From: Setophaga petechia
Lineage: Eukaryota > Chordata > Aves > Passeriformes > Parulidae
Assembly: GCA_024362935.1 (NCBI GenBank)
Contig: JANCRA010000004.1
Coordinates: 21,781,121-21,845,120, forward strand
Length of the DNA stretch: 64,000 bases
Reading direction: 5' to 3'
The notes under the pieces were generated by a model. The model did not search any database. It was not told where the DNA came from and was given only the letters and a program-made list of their open reading frames with translations. Below, in pieces: positions 35,587 to 47,500 of the stretch; position 1 is the stretch's first letter; every line of letters starts with the position of its first letter. A program made the position numbers and the translations under genes.

Positions 35587-38500
35587 TGTTTGGTCAACTG
35601 AACGATGTGAAAAATATTTAGTCATATGCTGGCCTTCAGATCTGACACCACACACTTACCTCCCCTTTGGTCTCTCTTCCTATTTTCCCCCATCAAGAAT
35701 GCATTTAGCAGACTCAAGAGTCTTAGAGATCAAAACTATCATGCAGACTACTGCTTGACCACTGCTACTACCAAGCTTGATCATTACCAGTGTGCATTAG
35801 TTCAATGATATCATCTAACTGAGGTTCAGTAGCACAACAGAAGTGGGAATGCAGTATAGAAGTGCAGGCTTCGTTGAAGAGCAGTGCTTAGTGTCTAATT
35901 AAAACACAAATAAGATGTTCAATAATTATATATCATGTATGAACAGAGGCAAAGTTCCACACGTTGAGCAGGATATGCAGCATGTTGTGGGTATTAATGC
36001 AGCATTTTATGGGTATTTGTCTGTGTAGCACAGCAGGAACATACACTGGGGTTGAATACATGGAGCTGTATTATAATAAAAAAATAAGAAGATGAGGATG
36101 GCCAGTAAGTTCTACAAAACAATTTCTCAAAACTAAGGAAATAACATATACCTGCCCTTTTTGTCAAAAAGAGGTCTGTGTCATGTAAAATACCAGGTAG
36201 CGTGTCCTGAGCAGTTCTGTGAATTGTATCTGTATCCTCTGAGTAATTTTATTTACACATTCTCTTGTGCAAATTTGTCATGTCAAATACAGATTACTTG
36301 TATTTTTAGTACTCAGAGTCACCCTATTGGGGTCCTAATGCCATTTCTGCTGGAATAAGTGGCAACATATCTGTTTACTTTGCTAATAAGGGGATCACTT
36401 GGAATGACACCTAATACTGCTCTTTCAAAAACAGACGATAAAAAAAATGTTACTGCAAAAGTTTACTGTTTGAGAACTTCAGAGTATGTGTGATGGAGGT
36501 GCCAGGGAAGTGCCACTTTTAAGGTGAATTGCTAAAGCTGTTGCCTTCTTTTCTATGTGTCTTTTTTTCAATTGGACTTCTTTAGAGTTGTTCTTTCCCC
36601 ATATTTTATCTACACTGGAAAGGTAAGGATGAGGATAGAGCTCTCAAAATTCTCTTGTGAGAAATACAGTAGAAATAGGTTTGATATGGGTCTAACAATT
36701 CAAAGGATGAAAGGTCTCAACATTTCAAGTGCTCTAATACTGAAGCAAATGCTGTACTACATGTGTTCAAACTGAGTAATTGCTTCACTCATTCCCTTTT
36801 AACTCTCAACTCCAATTATTTTAAGAGATGGTCTTCAGTGAAACTGCATACTTAAAAAGAGAAAAAGATGCTTTGATAGGGTTCAGTAATGGAAGATCTA
36901 GAAAAGTAGTGGAGCAAGAACTAAGGGTGGAGACACAATCTCTCAAATGGTATAAAACAAAGAAGGGATCCTTTATCTGTGAAATTTTTTTTAGATAGAA
37001 TAATGGTTTTCTTTTCATATAAATATATGTTAAGCTGTAAATCCTTTCAAACCAATTTCATGGAAAAAATTAATGCTGTTACTAAAAAAGCTTCAAAAGT
37101 TTTTGTCTGTCTGAAACCATAATCCATGGATTTGGAATTGTACATCAGCATGGTTTTTTAATTAATTGAAAAAAAAACCCCAACTATATGTCTGTAGGAC
37201 ATCTCCATACTGTCTCAGTCTCCATTCAGATTTTTTCTCCCTTTTGCAGGCTCTTAATTTACAACAATTCTATGTAATTCCCTCAAACAAAAACATCTTT
37301 CTTTCCCTCACTTGCAAACCCTGGATATATGCCTACGCTGGGAAGGATTGATAAACTGCAAAATCTATGAATACTGCTTTTGTGGGAAGATGACGGGGTA
37401 AAAAGATAATAGTATGGAAAGCACAGGGGAAAATACAGTTGCTATTCCCTGGAAGGAATGTGGCAAACATACCTGACCTCCCACACACAACACAGTTTCA
37501 GGGGAACTAAAGGAAGGGTGGAGTGGGACACCATGACCAGGCTCTGTTGACACCCTTGCAGAGGAGGGAGGAATTTGGTGGTACTTTTTAGCTGATAAGC
37601 TGCACAGCAGCTGAAAACCAAGTGAGATAAAGAAACATGTCCTGCTGTTGAATCAGCAACTGCGGTGAATTCACTCTCCTTGGACTGACACATGTCCTTG
37701 TTCCAAGGTTATATCTTGTACTATACTGAGATATCTGCTGCCGAGGTGCAGCCTGTTTTGCCTACTGCCATGTTAGACTACAATGTTGAACAAAGCTTGG
37801 TGATCAGGGTCTTCTCAGTGACAGTGTTAACAAGGCTACTGGACTTCTAAAGTTTCTATTTTACCAAATGACTGAATGCACTCCTTTGATGATGACAAGA
37901 AGAATATAATTACTCTCTAGTTTGTTCCTTGAACTACAAAAACTGGCTTTAAATTTTAGCTGAAGTGTTTTATTGATAAGAAGACCCTGCAGTTTTTATT
38001 GCATAGCATAAGCAGGAAAAAACTCTGATTTTGTCTTTGGGTTTCAATTTAAGCAGTCCATGCTCAGTAAGACTGACTTACTAAGATTACTACATGTTTC
38101 AGCAGTAACTACATTGCTGCATGCATAATTGAAGGATTGTACGACTTACACATTTCACCTTGTCTTGAGGAAAAGTTTGTGTAAGCAGAGCAAACATTCC
38201 ATCATGATTCAGCTGATTCTGAAGGAGATTCAAAACCAGGTGACTCTGAAAGATTTAGGAAATAAGGCACCCCTGTAGTGTGTGGTTTTGCTGCAGTTAT
38301 ATTCTAAAATTCTCCAAGAAATAGCTAAAAAATTTTGAAAGACCTGTAAGGTTAGGCTTTTGGGTTTTTGGGGACACAATAAGGAGGTTCACAGTTCCTC
38401 CTGCTCTATTCACTGCATTTTGTGCTTCTTTGAATTAAAACCATTTTGAAAGTACCATCTGCAACATGGAAGAAACAAGGATAAGCACGCTCATATTTAT

Positions 38501-41094
38501 AAACATGAAAATGCATAGAATCATAGCAGTATGCCTAAAGTTATGTAACTTCATTAGATACTGGAAATTAGAAGGTTCTGAGGAGAGTAAAACCAAGGAG
38601 AAACATCTTTTACACTGGATTCTCTTTGTTTTTTGGTTTTTTTTTTTGGTTTTTTTTTTCTTTTTTAATGAGCAAATCTACTTTCCTGAATTCTAATACA
38701 TGGCTGAGAAGGATGCTTGTAATTGTCCTGAAGAGAGGACAACATGTACCCTGAAGATGACCTGCCATCCTGGCAGACCTGTGAGGTTCTGAGTCACCTC
38801 AGTAAAGTCCTAGCAGCCTTCACAGAGAGGACAGCAGAAAGCTGAGGTGGAATCCCTCACTGTCTCAGTGAGGTCTGTGGCCTCCAGGCTCAGCTTGCAG
38901 AAATTCTATGAGCAGGGAACCCAGAAACTTGGTTGCTAATGTCTAGCCACATGTTAAACAGCTTTGTTACAGGTGTAAAGTGCCATCAAGCACTTCAGAA
39001 GCTTCGGTTACAAAAATGGGAAAAGCAGAGTGATTACTAATTGATTTCAATGGAGACTGTAGGAATGTAGAGGATAAGAGTTCAAGTGGAAAAACTGCTG
39101 TCCAGGTGCCTCTGATTGTCATGTTGGTTCTGATTGTGTTGTCTATGTAGACAGAGTTCCCAAATTTCGTGGAAGTGCCAGGGTCAAACCCTGCCTCGAG
39201 GGACTGGATGGATGCCCCCCAGATGGCCCACTATTTGATGAACTCTGTTCCTTACTTCTCAGATGCTTCTCCAGCCTGGGCTTGAAATTACACTTCTCCT
39301 GCCAATGCTAGTAAGGTGTGGGACATGAGGAGGAATGAAGGGGAAAAAGATGGAACGCTGTGCCTTGATGAGTCTGCAAATGTTACAGATTTCAAAGTAG
39401 GTAAGAGTCAGCAGTAGGAAACACATGCTTATCCATGATCACCTACCCTAGGCCTAGCACTTCAGCAGCACTAAGCAGTTTTTCTCAGATGGAGAGCTTC
39501 AAGGCTTGCTGATTGCTGTGGAAGATTCACCCACACTTTATGGATTCAAAATATCCATCATACCACGAAATTTTCTTTGCAATAACTAAATAAAAACTGG
39601 ATCACTGTGATCAAAAGAAATCGTACTTGACCTAGGACACTCCTGCTCCCCTGACTTCAGAAAGTCTTCTCCAGGATATTTGAACAAGACAAAGAAATTT
39701 TACCCATTCCCTAAGGAGCTGTAGACTTACAAAGTAAAGTCACTTTGGAAAACTGACTGGTAGAAGATAATTCTGAAGATGCATAGTGCCTAATTTGCAT
39801 AAGCCCAATTTTGGAATAGTAAATGGACAGAAGTAGATCTAACATTCAGCTTCCCTACACCTAAATAGGAAGATATGTGCTTTGAGTCACAAAATAAAGC
39901 CTTGTAGTCAAACTTTTCTCTAGAGATAGCTTATAAGAAATATGTCAGGCTTTTTGTAAGAAATTTATAGAAAGCCAGGTAGAGATTCAATAGAGATTCT
40001 CATGTATGTGTATTGGTGCATAGAAACAGTTACAATTGGCGTGCACAAGTTGCTGATCACATTCTGGTCCAATTAATTATTCCAATTAATGTCTTTCTAA
40101 TGTAGTTGTGAGTTGTGTTTTTTGTTGTGTATGCAGGGGTTTTTGTGTTTGGTTTTTTAATTTTAAAATTTTTTTTGGCATTACTGCTGTTTTTCAATAG
40201 AAAAAGATGCTAAACCATGAACTGGAAATGCTGGGATTGTAATTTTCCCAAATACAAAGTAACTTCAGAGGAACCTAAGCCTCAATAAGACTATGCATTT
40301 TACATCTTCTGTTGTGAAGAGTGATATCTTCAGTATCACTCTTCCCCCTTCCTTGTGTCAATAAAGAACAATATAATCCCTGATAAAAAAGTATTTCTTT
40401 ATATCGAGATACTTCTTAACAAATTATTTTATTCTGCATATTGGGTGGATGCAAGGCATTGTTTGTGTGGCAGGCTGTGGTAAGCAGGCTTAAAAATCCC
40501 ATAGTGAAAGGAAAGGTCAGAAGTGCTAGGCAGTATTCTTTTATTTCTGTAAAAAAGAACGAAAAAGTGTATAATATCTGGCAGCTTTTTAATTCCTTTC
40601 CCTCAAAGGTTTAATATTTTATATTGAATACAAAGGTTCAGCAACACTGACAAAAGGTGCGTAGAAAGTCCAGCAGTTCACTTCAGTGAAGCCACCTGCT
40701 GCCAAGGGCCTTCGGGCCTAGCAGTGAAAGTCTCTGGCATCGGGAGTGCGACTGTCAGGGAGCCTTGTGAATGGTCAGACATGGAGGTTCCCTTAAAAAA
40801 CCTTGTGACTGCAGGGGTCCTCAGCACAGCCACTCAGGGCAAACATGGCCCAGTTATTTCCATGCAATTCAGCTGACACCTAAGCCAGAAAACCCCCTGG
40901 CAGTCAAGTTCTTTGCAGAGATAAATTCAATTCAGTTTGTTTTAGTCATTATGCCAGTAATAGCTTAGCCATTTTTTAACAGCTCAAGACATGCAGTAAT
41001 TTCTATATTTGCCTAGCCTGGGGAAGAGAAAAATACTCAAAAAACTGTTATGGCTATGCCACATTTAAATTCCTTGGACAAACTAATGGGTTCA
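35587..41094. other. Intergenic region between the solo LTR and the VPS13A promoter
   Basis: No coding gene is supported. A G/T-rich low-complexity run lies at 38625-38667 and another T/G-rich run at 40110-40180. The segments 37440-37700 and 38700-38930 are more GC-balanced than the surroundings and might be old unrecognised repeats, but no family can be named. Confidence 0.4.
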
Positions 41095-41515
41095 GTGGAG
41101 AGCAAAAAGATGATTACGGGATTGGAGTACGTCTCTTAGGTTGAGGGAGTCGGGCCTGCTCAGCCTCGAGAAGAACCGAGAGGAGACCTCATCAACGTCT
41201 GTGAGTATCTGAAGGAAGGGTGTAAAGAAGGCGGATCCAGACTCTGCTCAGCTGTGCCGAGCACTAACACAAGAGTCAATAGGCAGAAACGGATGAACAG
41301 GAAGCTCCACCTATACATGAGGAATAGCTCCTTTACTGTGCAGTGACCGAGCCTGAGCAGGTTCCCCAGAGAGGTTGCTGAAACCCCCTAACTGGCGATA
41401 TTCAAGAATAACCTGGTTGCAATCCGGTACCATTTGCTCTGGGGTGACCCTGCTTGAGCAGGGAGATTGGACTAGATGATCCCCTGCGGTCTCTTCCAAC
41501 CTGACCCATTCCGTG
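41095..41515 (+). mobile_element. CR1 LINE 3' end (plus strand) abutting the VPS13A CpG island
   Basis: The segment reads as the sense 3' end of CR1: GCTCAGCCTCGAGAAG at about 41159, AGAGAGGTTGCTGAAACCCC at about 41367, and the typical terminal block TTGGACTAGATGATCCCCTG at 41467-41486 followed by TCTTCCAACCTGACCCATTC. It ends near 41515, where CpG-island sequence begins. Several CpGs survive in it, in contrast to the other copies. Confidence 0.9.
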
Positions 41516-41715
41516 ACAACTCGTACCTTTACGAGAGCGGGCACACAGCGCCCGTAAGAAGCGGCTCTGGGAAGGGAAGGCCCGCGGCAGGCGGAGCTGC
41601 ACAGCCCCCGCCGGCTGCCGTAGCCTCGGACAAGCCGCGCCTCTTCCTCGCCGCGCCCGCAGCAGGGAGGGGCGGGGGGGGGGGGGCACGGCTGCGCCGC
41701 CCCCTCGAGCCGCGA

Positions 41716-41740
41716 GGCGGGGCGGGGCGGGGCGGGGCGG
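41716..41740. repeat. (GGGGC)n pentamer in the VPS13A 5' UTR/promoter
   Basis: About five tandem GGGGC units lie some 70-90 bp before the start codon. They give overlapping GC boxes and could form a G-quadruplex on the plus strand together with the nearby G13 run. Confidence 0.85.
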
Positions 41741-41807
41741 ACCGGCGGGGAGCGGCCGGAGCCGGGGCGGCGGTGCTGCTGCCGGGCGGCGGCGGCCGGA
41801 GGGCAGG

Positions 41808-41907
41808 ATGGTGTTTGAGTCCCTGGTCGTGGACGTCCTGAACCGTTTCCTTGGCGACTACGTGGTGAACCTGGACAGCTCTCAGCTGAAGCTGGGCATC
41901 TGGGGAG
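41808..41907 (+). CDS. VPS13A: VPS13A coding exon 1 (residues 1-34)
   Basis: 100 nt from ATG to the GGAG|GTACGG donor. It encodes the start of the chorein domain through LKLGIWG, and splits a Gly codon after its first base. Confidence 0.95.
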
Positions 41908-44493
41908 GTACGGGCCTGGCGCGCCGCGGGGGAGCCGCCCGCCTGCCCTCATGCCGCCGCGTGCCTTCCTGCCCGGCCGGCTCGCCCTGCCGCCCGCTCA
42001 AGGGAGGAGGCCGGGCCGGCGTCTCCTGGGCGCTGCTGGGCCGGCTCGGGCCAGGCCGCCGGCCCAGCCGACAGCTCTGCCGCCTCTCCACCTGCCCGGC
42101 CGCTTAAAAATAGCCGCTGAGGCGGTCAGGCGGGCGGGCTGGGAGGTGGTGTCCGCGGAGCAGCCGGCTGCGGCAGCGGGGGGCGGCGGCGGCGGAGCGG
42201 GAGGAGCTGCAGAACAGGGGCAAGAGAAACCGAGCGAAGTGCTGGAGGCGCACGAACGGCCGCTTCTGTTTTGTTTTTCCATATGGAGCCGCCCGTGCTG
42301 TCTCCTAAATGGCTGGCCGCGGTGTCTCTGGTGCTTGCAGAAAGTTTGGGAGTTGGCGGGCGGGCAGGTTGGGGGCGGGAGCCTGACCTGGTTCTGGGAA
42401 TGCGAAACTGAACTGGTTTACGGGCGTTTTCCACGCCCGGAAATAAACCGTGCATAAACGCCAAGGGTTCTGACGGTGTTTTAGTGCTTGTGGGGGTTTT
42501 GTGGCCTCTCCGCGAACGACAGTGACATCCCTTGCGTTCTTGGCGCTGCCATCTGTAGGTCTGGAATACTTGTTATTTTTAGCCTTAAAGAACCAGGAGT
42601 AGATACTGCCTTAGATGTTAGCGAAGGCGGTGCCTGGTTGTACTAGGCGGGGTAAGCAGTGGTATGTAGAATTAAATGAACATGCTAGTTCTGAAAGCAC
42701 TAAAGTGTTCTGTTTGAATGTGCACTCCTGAGTTACCCTTAGTAAGGTATACCTACAAGAAAACAGCACCAAAGGTCTGTCAGACACAGACCATGAACGG
42801 ATGCCTGTGATCAGTGCTGGCTCAGTTTTGAATGTGCATCCCATGGTGTCTGCAGCATCAGCAAAAGCAAACACAGAGGTTCAGAGTTTTTTTACAGGTG
42901 CATTCATACAGTAGGTGTGAAACATCCTCGAGATATTTGCCTACCTCGATTCCATTCCTAGGTACTCATATACATTAACCAGATTTTGTAAGCTTCTCCT
43001 GGAGCTTTTTGCATCGTGGAAATTTTTGTTTTCATGCTTGTTTTCTGAAATGGCATCCTTATTTAGTTTCGTCTTTGCAGTTGTTTTCCTTCAGTTAGTC
43101 AAGGCGTTCATAGTGTCTTTGTAAAGTTCAGTCTCTGTAGGATGTCTTAACACAGCAACAGCTCATGTAACTGCTGGAGACAATGTATTAGTCATTCATC
43201 TGTAGCAGTGAGGCTTAATATCGCGTATCTCTTACTGGTTAGGTGAGCCTTATTTGCAAGGTTTGACTAATTGCACCTTTCAGTAGAACTGTGTCAAGGT
43301 AATTGCTTGATTTGTGTACTGAAGTTAACAGAGTTTCTTCTTTCTGTTCAATGAAGACAGAATATTTAATGAAAAATGTGAAACATTGTAAATGTTTTGG
43401 ACAATGTTTGTACATTGCAAAAAAGGTAAAAGCTTCTTTTTCCCAGTTCTATAAGTTGCTGATGGTTAGTCATGGCAGCTTATGCCTCTGTGAAGCAACT
43501 ATTAACAGATTAGCTGCACATTGGCTCAATTAAAAAAAAACTAAAAAAAATAAAGCCCTAAACCAAACCATCCAACCCAAACAAAAACTAAAAAAACTCC
43601 TCAGTTTTACTTTGAAGTTTTGATATTCAGCTGTCATATTTTTCCATGTCTGTGGAACTTAATTTTATTTTTTATTACTTCATCTTCAAGAGGTTCTCAT
43701 ATTTTAGAGGCTTTAGTATATTTTTATTTAAATTGAATACCTCACTTCTCTAGTGCCTATGTCTTAGAACAAAATTATTTTTTCTCTACATAGCCTACAC
43801 TTGCTTCAACATAGCCTGTTGACTTGTTTATAGTGTATACTGATATATGGAGCTACCAATGTCTTGCTATAAGATGCTCAGAAATTCTATGTTGCGTTGG
43901 TGAGGCATCACCTGTGGAGTTTTTTCCTGGTCTACCACATGGTGTTATTTTTTGACTTAAGTTGTGTTTAATGGTCTGTACATCTGCAATATTTCTTTTA
44001 ATTCAAATATCTCAAAGGACCTAGATATTGCATTCTGCTGTGTAAAAGGCAGCAACTATTAGTAGTAACAACAGTAGGAAAAGTAGAATATGTTAATATG
44101 GAGTGCATCATTGATTAGCAGATCCCTAGACTCACAGTATACCTAAAGTCTATGGATAATTTTTTTAGCTTGCTAATTACTAAAGTTTTGTAACTAAGGT
44201 ATTTTTAAAAAAGTACTATTTTTGCCTTCATATCTTGTGTAAACTTAATAGCTTTTCATGCTTGTCTGTGTGCTCTGGAAGCATTTCCATTACAGCTATG
44301 TGTTTTCTTACAGTGTTTGCCTTTGTGTCTTGATAAGATTGCTAAATTTTACATAATTCATGTACTATTGAAATTAAATTGTCCTAAATCCATCAAATTA
44401 AAAGAAAGAAAGAAAGTAAAAGGAAAGTTGTTTGGTTTTTCTTTCCCCTGTAACAAATCACCACTGCTTTTTTGGATGCTAGAGCATTGCTCA

Positions 44494-44544
<51 letters not shown>

Positions 44545-47500
44545 TATATTTTAAAAGGTGTGTATTTTTTTGCCTCTGAATAATTAAAAACCGGAGTAGT
44601 TTATATTAAAAGGCTGTAGGGAGCAAATTGTGGCCTTGTGGTTTTTTATAGCTAGCCTGTTTGAATTAAGGCTAGTCTGTTCATAGACTGAATCTGTGTA
44701 TAAAGCCCAATTTTACATAGTTTAAGCCTCTGTAAATTCGGAGTTTTATTAATGACTTTAAATGATCATGCTTAATATTAACCTAGGTTTTGATAAATGA
44801 GAGAATTCATCTTGCACTATTAAATCTATTCCATGTTCAATGTGTGTAGTAAAGTTGTTTGATGATGCTGCTCCAGAAAATACATGCACACATTAATAGT
44901 TACAGTAATTATTTTATTTTTTTTTCTTGTTAAAAACCCTTCAGATTGAAGAGTAGAAATGTAGACTATCTCAATATTGAAAAAAGATGTGCTATCTGAA
45001 AACAGTAATGGCTGAGAATGTTGCAAGAGCTGAATGACCTGAAGTATAAAAGGCGGTGCGGAAAGTTTAAGGTAGCTCAGCCTACACATGTATAAAAGCT
45101 AATTTGAAGCCAATACTGGAAAAGCCAAGGCTTAGAAAAAAGTGTAAAGGGAAAAATCATATCCCTAAGGAACTGCATTAGTATGAAGCCAGGTAAAAAA
45201 CTACTGTGTTAGGCAGCCATCAGAGAAAGCTTTTGGATAGCCGACACTGGGAAGGACAGTGTTCTTTAACCTCTTTTTTTGGTGTTCACTAAGAAGAACA
45301 GTATCAATGAACTGTGCTAACAAGTGTGCAAGTACTTGACTTAGATAAACAGGTTAGATAAGTATTTAGGTGAGTTAGATATTTTTGAATGCTCTAGACC
45401 TGGTCAAGTTAAAGTACTTGAAAAGATGCTTGCAGCAATGTGAGATGTATGCAGTTATCAGTTACCTTTGACAAGAAGTGAAATGCCAGTGACAGATCCA
45501 GTATTGAGAGACCAAACAATTGTTTTATTACAGTTCATGATGCTATTTTTCAGTGTTTTGGTCAGACCTTCTTTACTGCCCTTTAAAAAACCTAAATCTT
45601 GGTTGACTTGGCACACTTGCATGTTAGGTAATGTCTCAAGCCTGTCTTATTGAACACAACTTATTATTTGAGTAGCTGGTGTCTCCTTTTGGGGTAGCTG
45701 TGTTAGAAAGATGATATAGGCAGATAATTGCAATGTTTGTGAAACACAAACACTTTTTTTTTTGATACAACTATTATTATAGTGAAAGACAGCTACTTTT
45801 GTATATTTTACCCTGTCTAGGTAGAGCAAGTGCAGCCTCCTCCTCTCCCCTTACATAACAGTAATTTGAATTCACTTGAGGGATACATAATGTCTAGTAG
45901 TTTTTACTGTCTTTCATGATCCATTTTATAGTAGATGCCAATAGATGAGGTGTTTGGTAGACACTGATCCTCAAAGGCTTGCAGCTTGTCTTTAGAGGGT
46001 ATGCTTAAACAGAAATAATTAACAGCACAAACAGAAGTGGGAAATGACTAGCAAAAGCAGCTGTTTGTGTTAAGTATTCAGAGGTATTCACAAGCTGACA
46101 ATGTTGTTGAAAAAAAGCAGAAATTTTGTTGAAATATTTGAACAGGAGTGTTGGATACTGATCAGATACTAGCTAAGGTATTTGCATTTTCTGATCTTTC
46201 CTCTCTCTTTTGTCTGCTTTCCTTCCCCTGCCCTTTTATTTAAAGACAGTGGAGAGTGATCAATTGGGTAAAATCTCCAGGATTTTTATGTAGATTAATT
46301 TTCTTACCCCCCTTTATCTTTTGTTTACAACCATAACAAAATTTCTGTTAGGCCTCTTTGGTGAAGTAGTTTACTAGATCTCTTTTTGTGAGCTGAATCC
46401 TTGGTAGTAGATGTTAGTCCATGCATTTAAATTAGTGAAGTTATTTTGAGTATCTAAAATAAAATGATAAAGCTATTTTTTCTAGAATTTTGACAGCTGT
46501 TTTATTTTGTTGAATTATTCACATTGTCCAGAGATCAGTAAATCTAAAAGTTTTCTTTATAAAGTAGCCTAAATAAATTCTACACTTTTCTGTAGATATT
46601 TATAACTGTTCTGGCTTTTATTATTGTTTTGGCTTGCAGCCTGCATGTTTAACCTAAGTATTTATACAACTCCAACTACTTGTACATACAGTTTCTAAGG
46701 TTGCTTACTTGGGTAATTTTTAGTCATGCATTGGATGCATTTCTGACATCAAAACATTTAGTTGCTCCCAACAGGGGGACACCAGCCCTGCCAAAAAAAC
46801 CCAACCAACCATCACCAAAACTGATAATCAAATCTTGATATATTTTCTGATTTTTGCAATTAAAATCTACTGTCAATAATCCAAGGCTAATTCATTAACT
46901 GTTTAACATCCTGAAACTAGCATTTATTCCCTGGTTTTCCTGCTTCTGTTTGTGGGAGCTTCTGGTTTTTTTACCTCCAATCCCCAACAGAATGGTAAGG
47001 ATTTATGGTAATATACTGAGATCTACGTTTTATTGCAAGAGAAATGGCTACATGTGGTAGAGACTAAATTTTGGTAATGCAGGAGAATACTGGCATGGTC
47101 AATAACTGCATTTCAAATCCTGAGCATCAGAGTTGGTTGCAAGCTTTGCAAGTGCGGTGGCTTTGGAAATATTTCCTATTTACTGCAGGAATATTTAGTC
47201 AGTGTCTTGGGCTCTCTCTCAAGTATAGGAAAAAGAAAGATTATATCAATACACAAAATCTAGTGCCTCTTTAGTAGACTTTTGTATGCTTTGATGGTCC
47301 ATTTGCTGTGATCAGACCATAACAAGGTTCTTGTAACTAAACTGTTACATTTTAGTGAACATGTTTCAGTAATTTTATATTGGAATTCAGATATCTGGAG
47401 TTCTACTGATTTCTTCTAGCAATTCTTAAGTAAAATATCAAACTTTTTGATTGTAAAACCAAGTGATTTTTTTAAAATTGTAAAATCATAAGCAAAACCA

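Larger units (their letters stand above)
41516..42250. promoter_or_regulatory. VPS13A CpG-island promoter
   Basis: Very GC- and CpG-rich sequence begins about 300 bp upstream of the VPS13A ATG and runs some 340 bp into intron 1. It contains a G13 run at 41674-41686 and tandem GGGGC units at 41716-41740, which provide GC-box (SP/KLF) sites. No TATA box is seen, as expected for a housekeeping promoter with dispersed starts. The exact transcription start is not determinable. Confidence 0.8.

Noticed and set aside
37440..37700. GC-balanced segment that might be an LTR
   Set aside because: No LTR edges, poly(A) signal or family blocks could be recognised.
40680..40760. Small hairpin-like GGCC-TTCG-GGCC sequence
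   Set aside because: The stem is only about four base pairs and no RNA gene family is recognised.
44317..44541. 74-codon open frame ending in a Tyr-Ile repeat
   Set aside because: The ending is the (TA)22 microsatellite and the rest has no protein resemblance.
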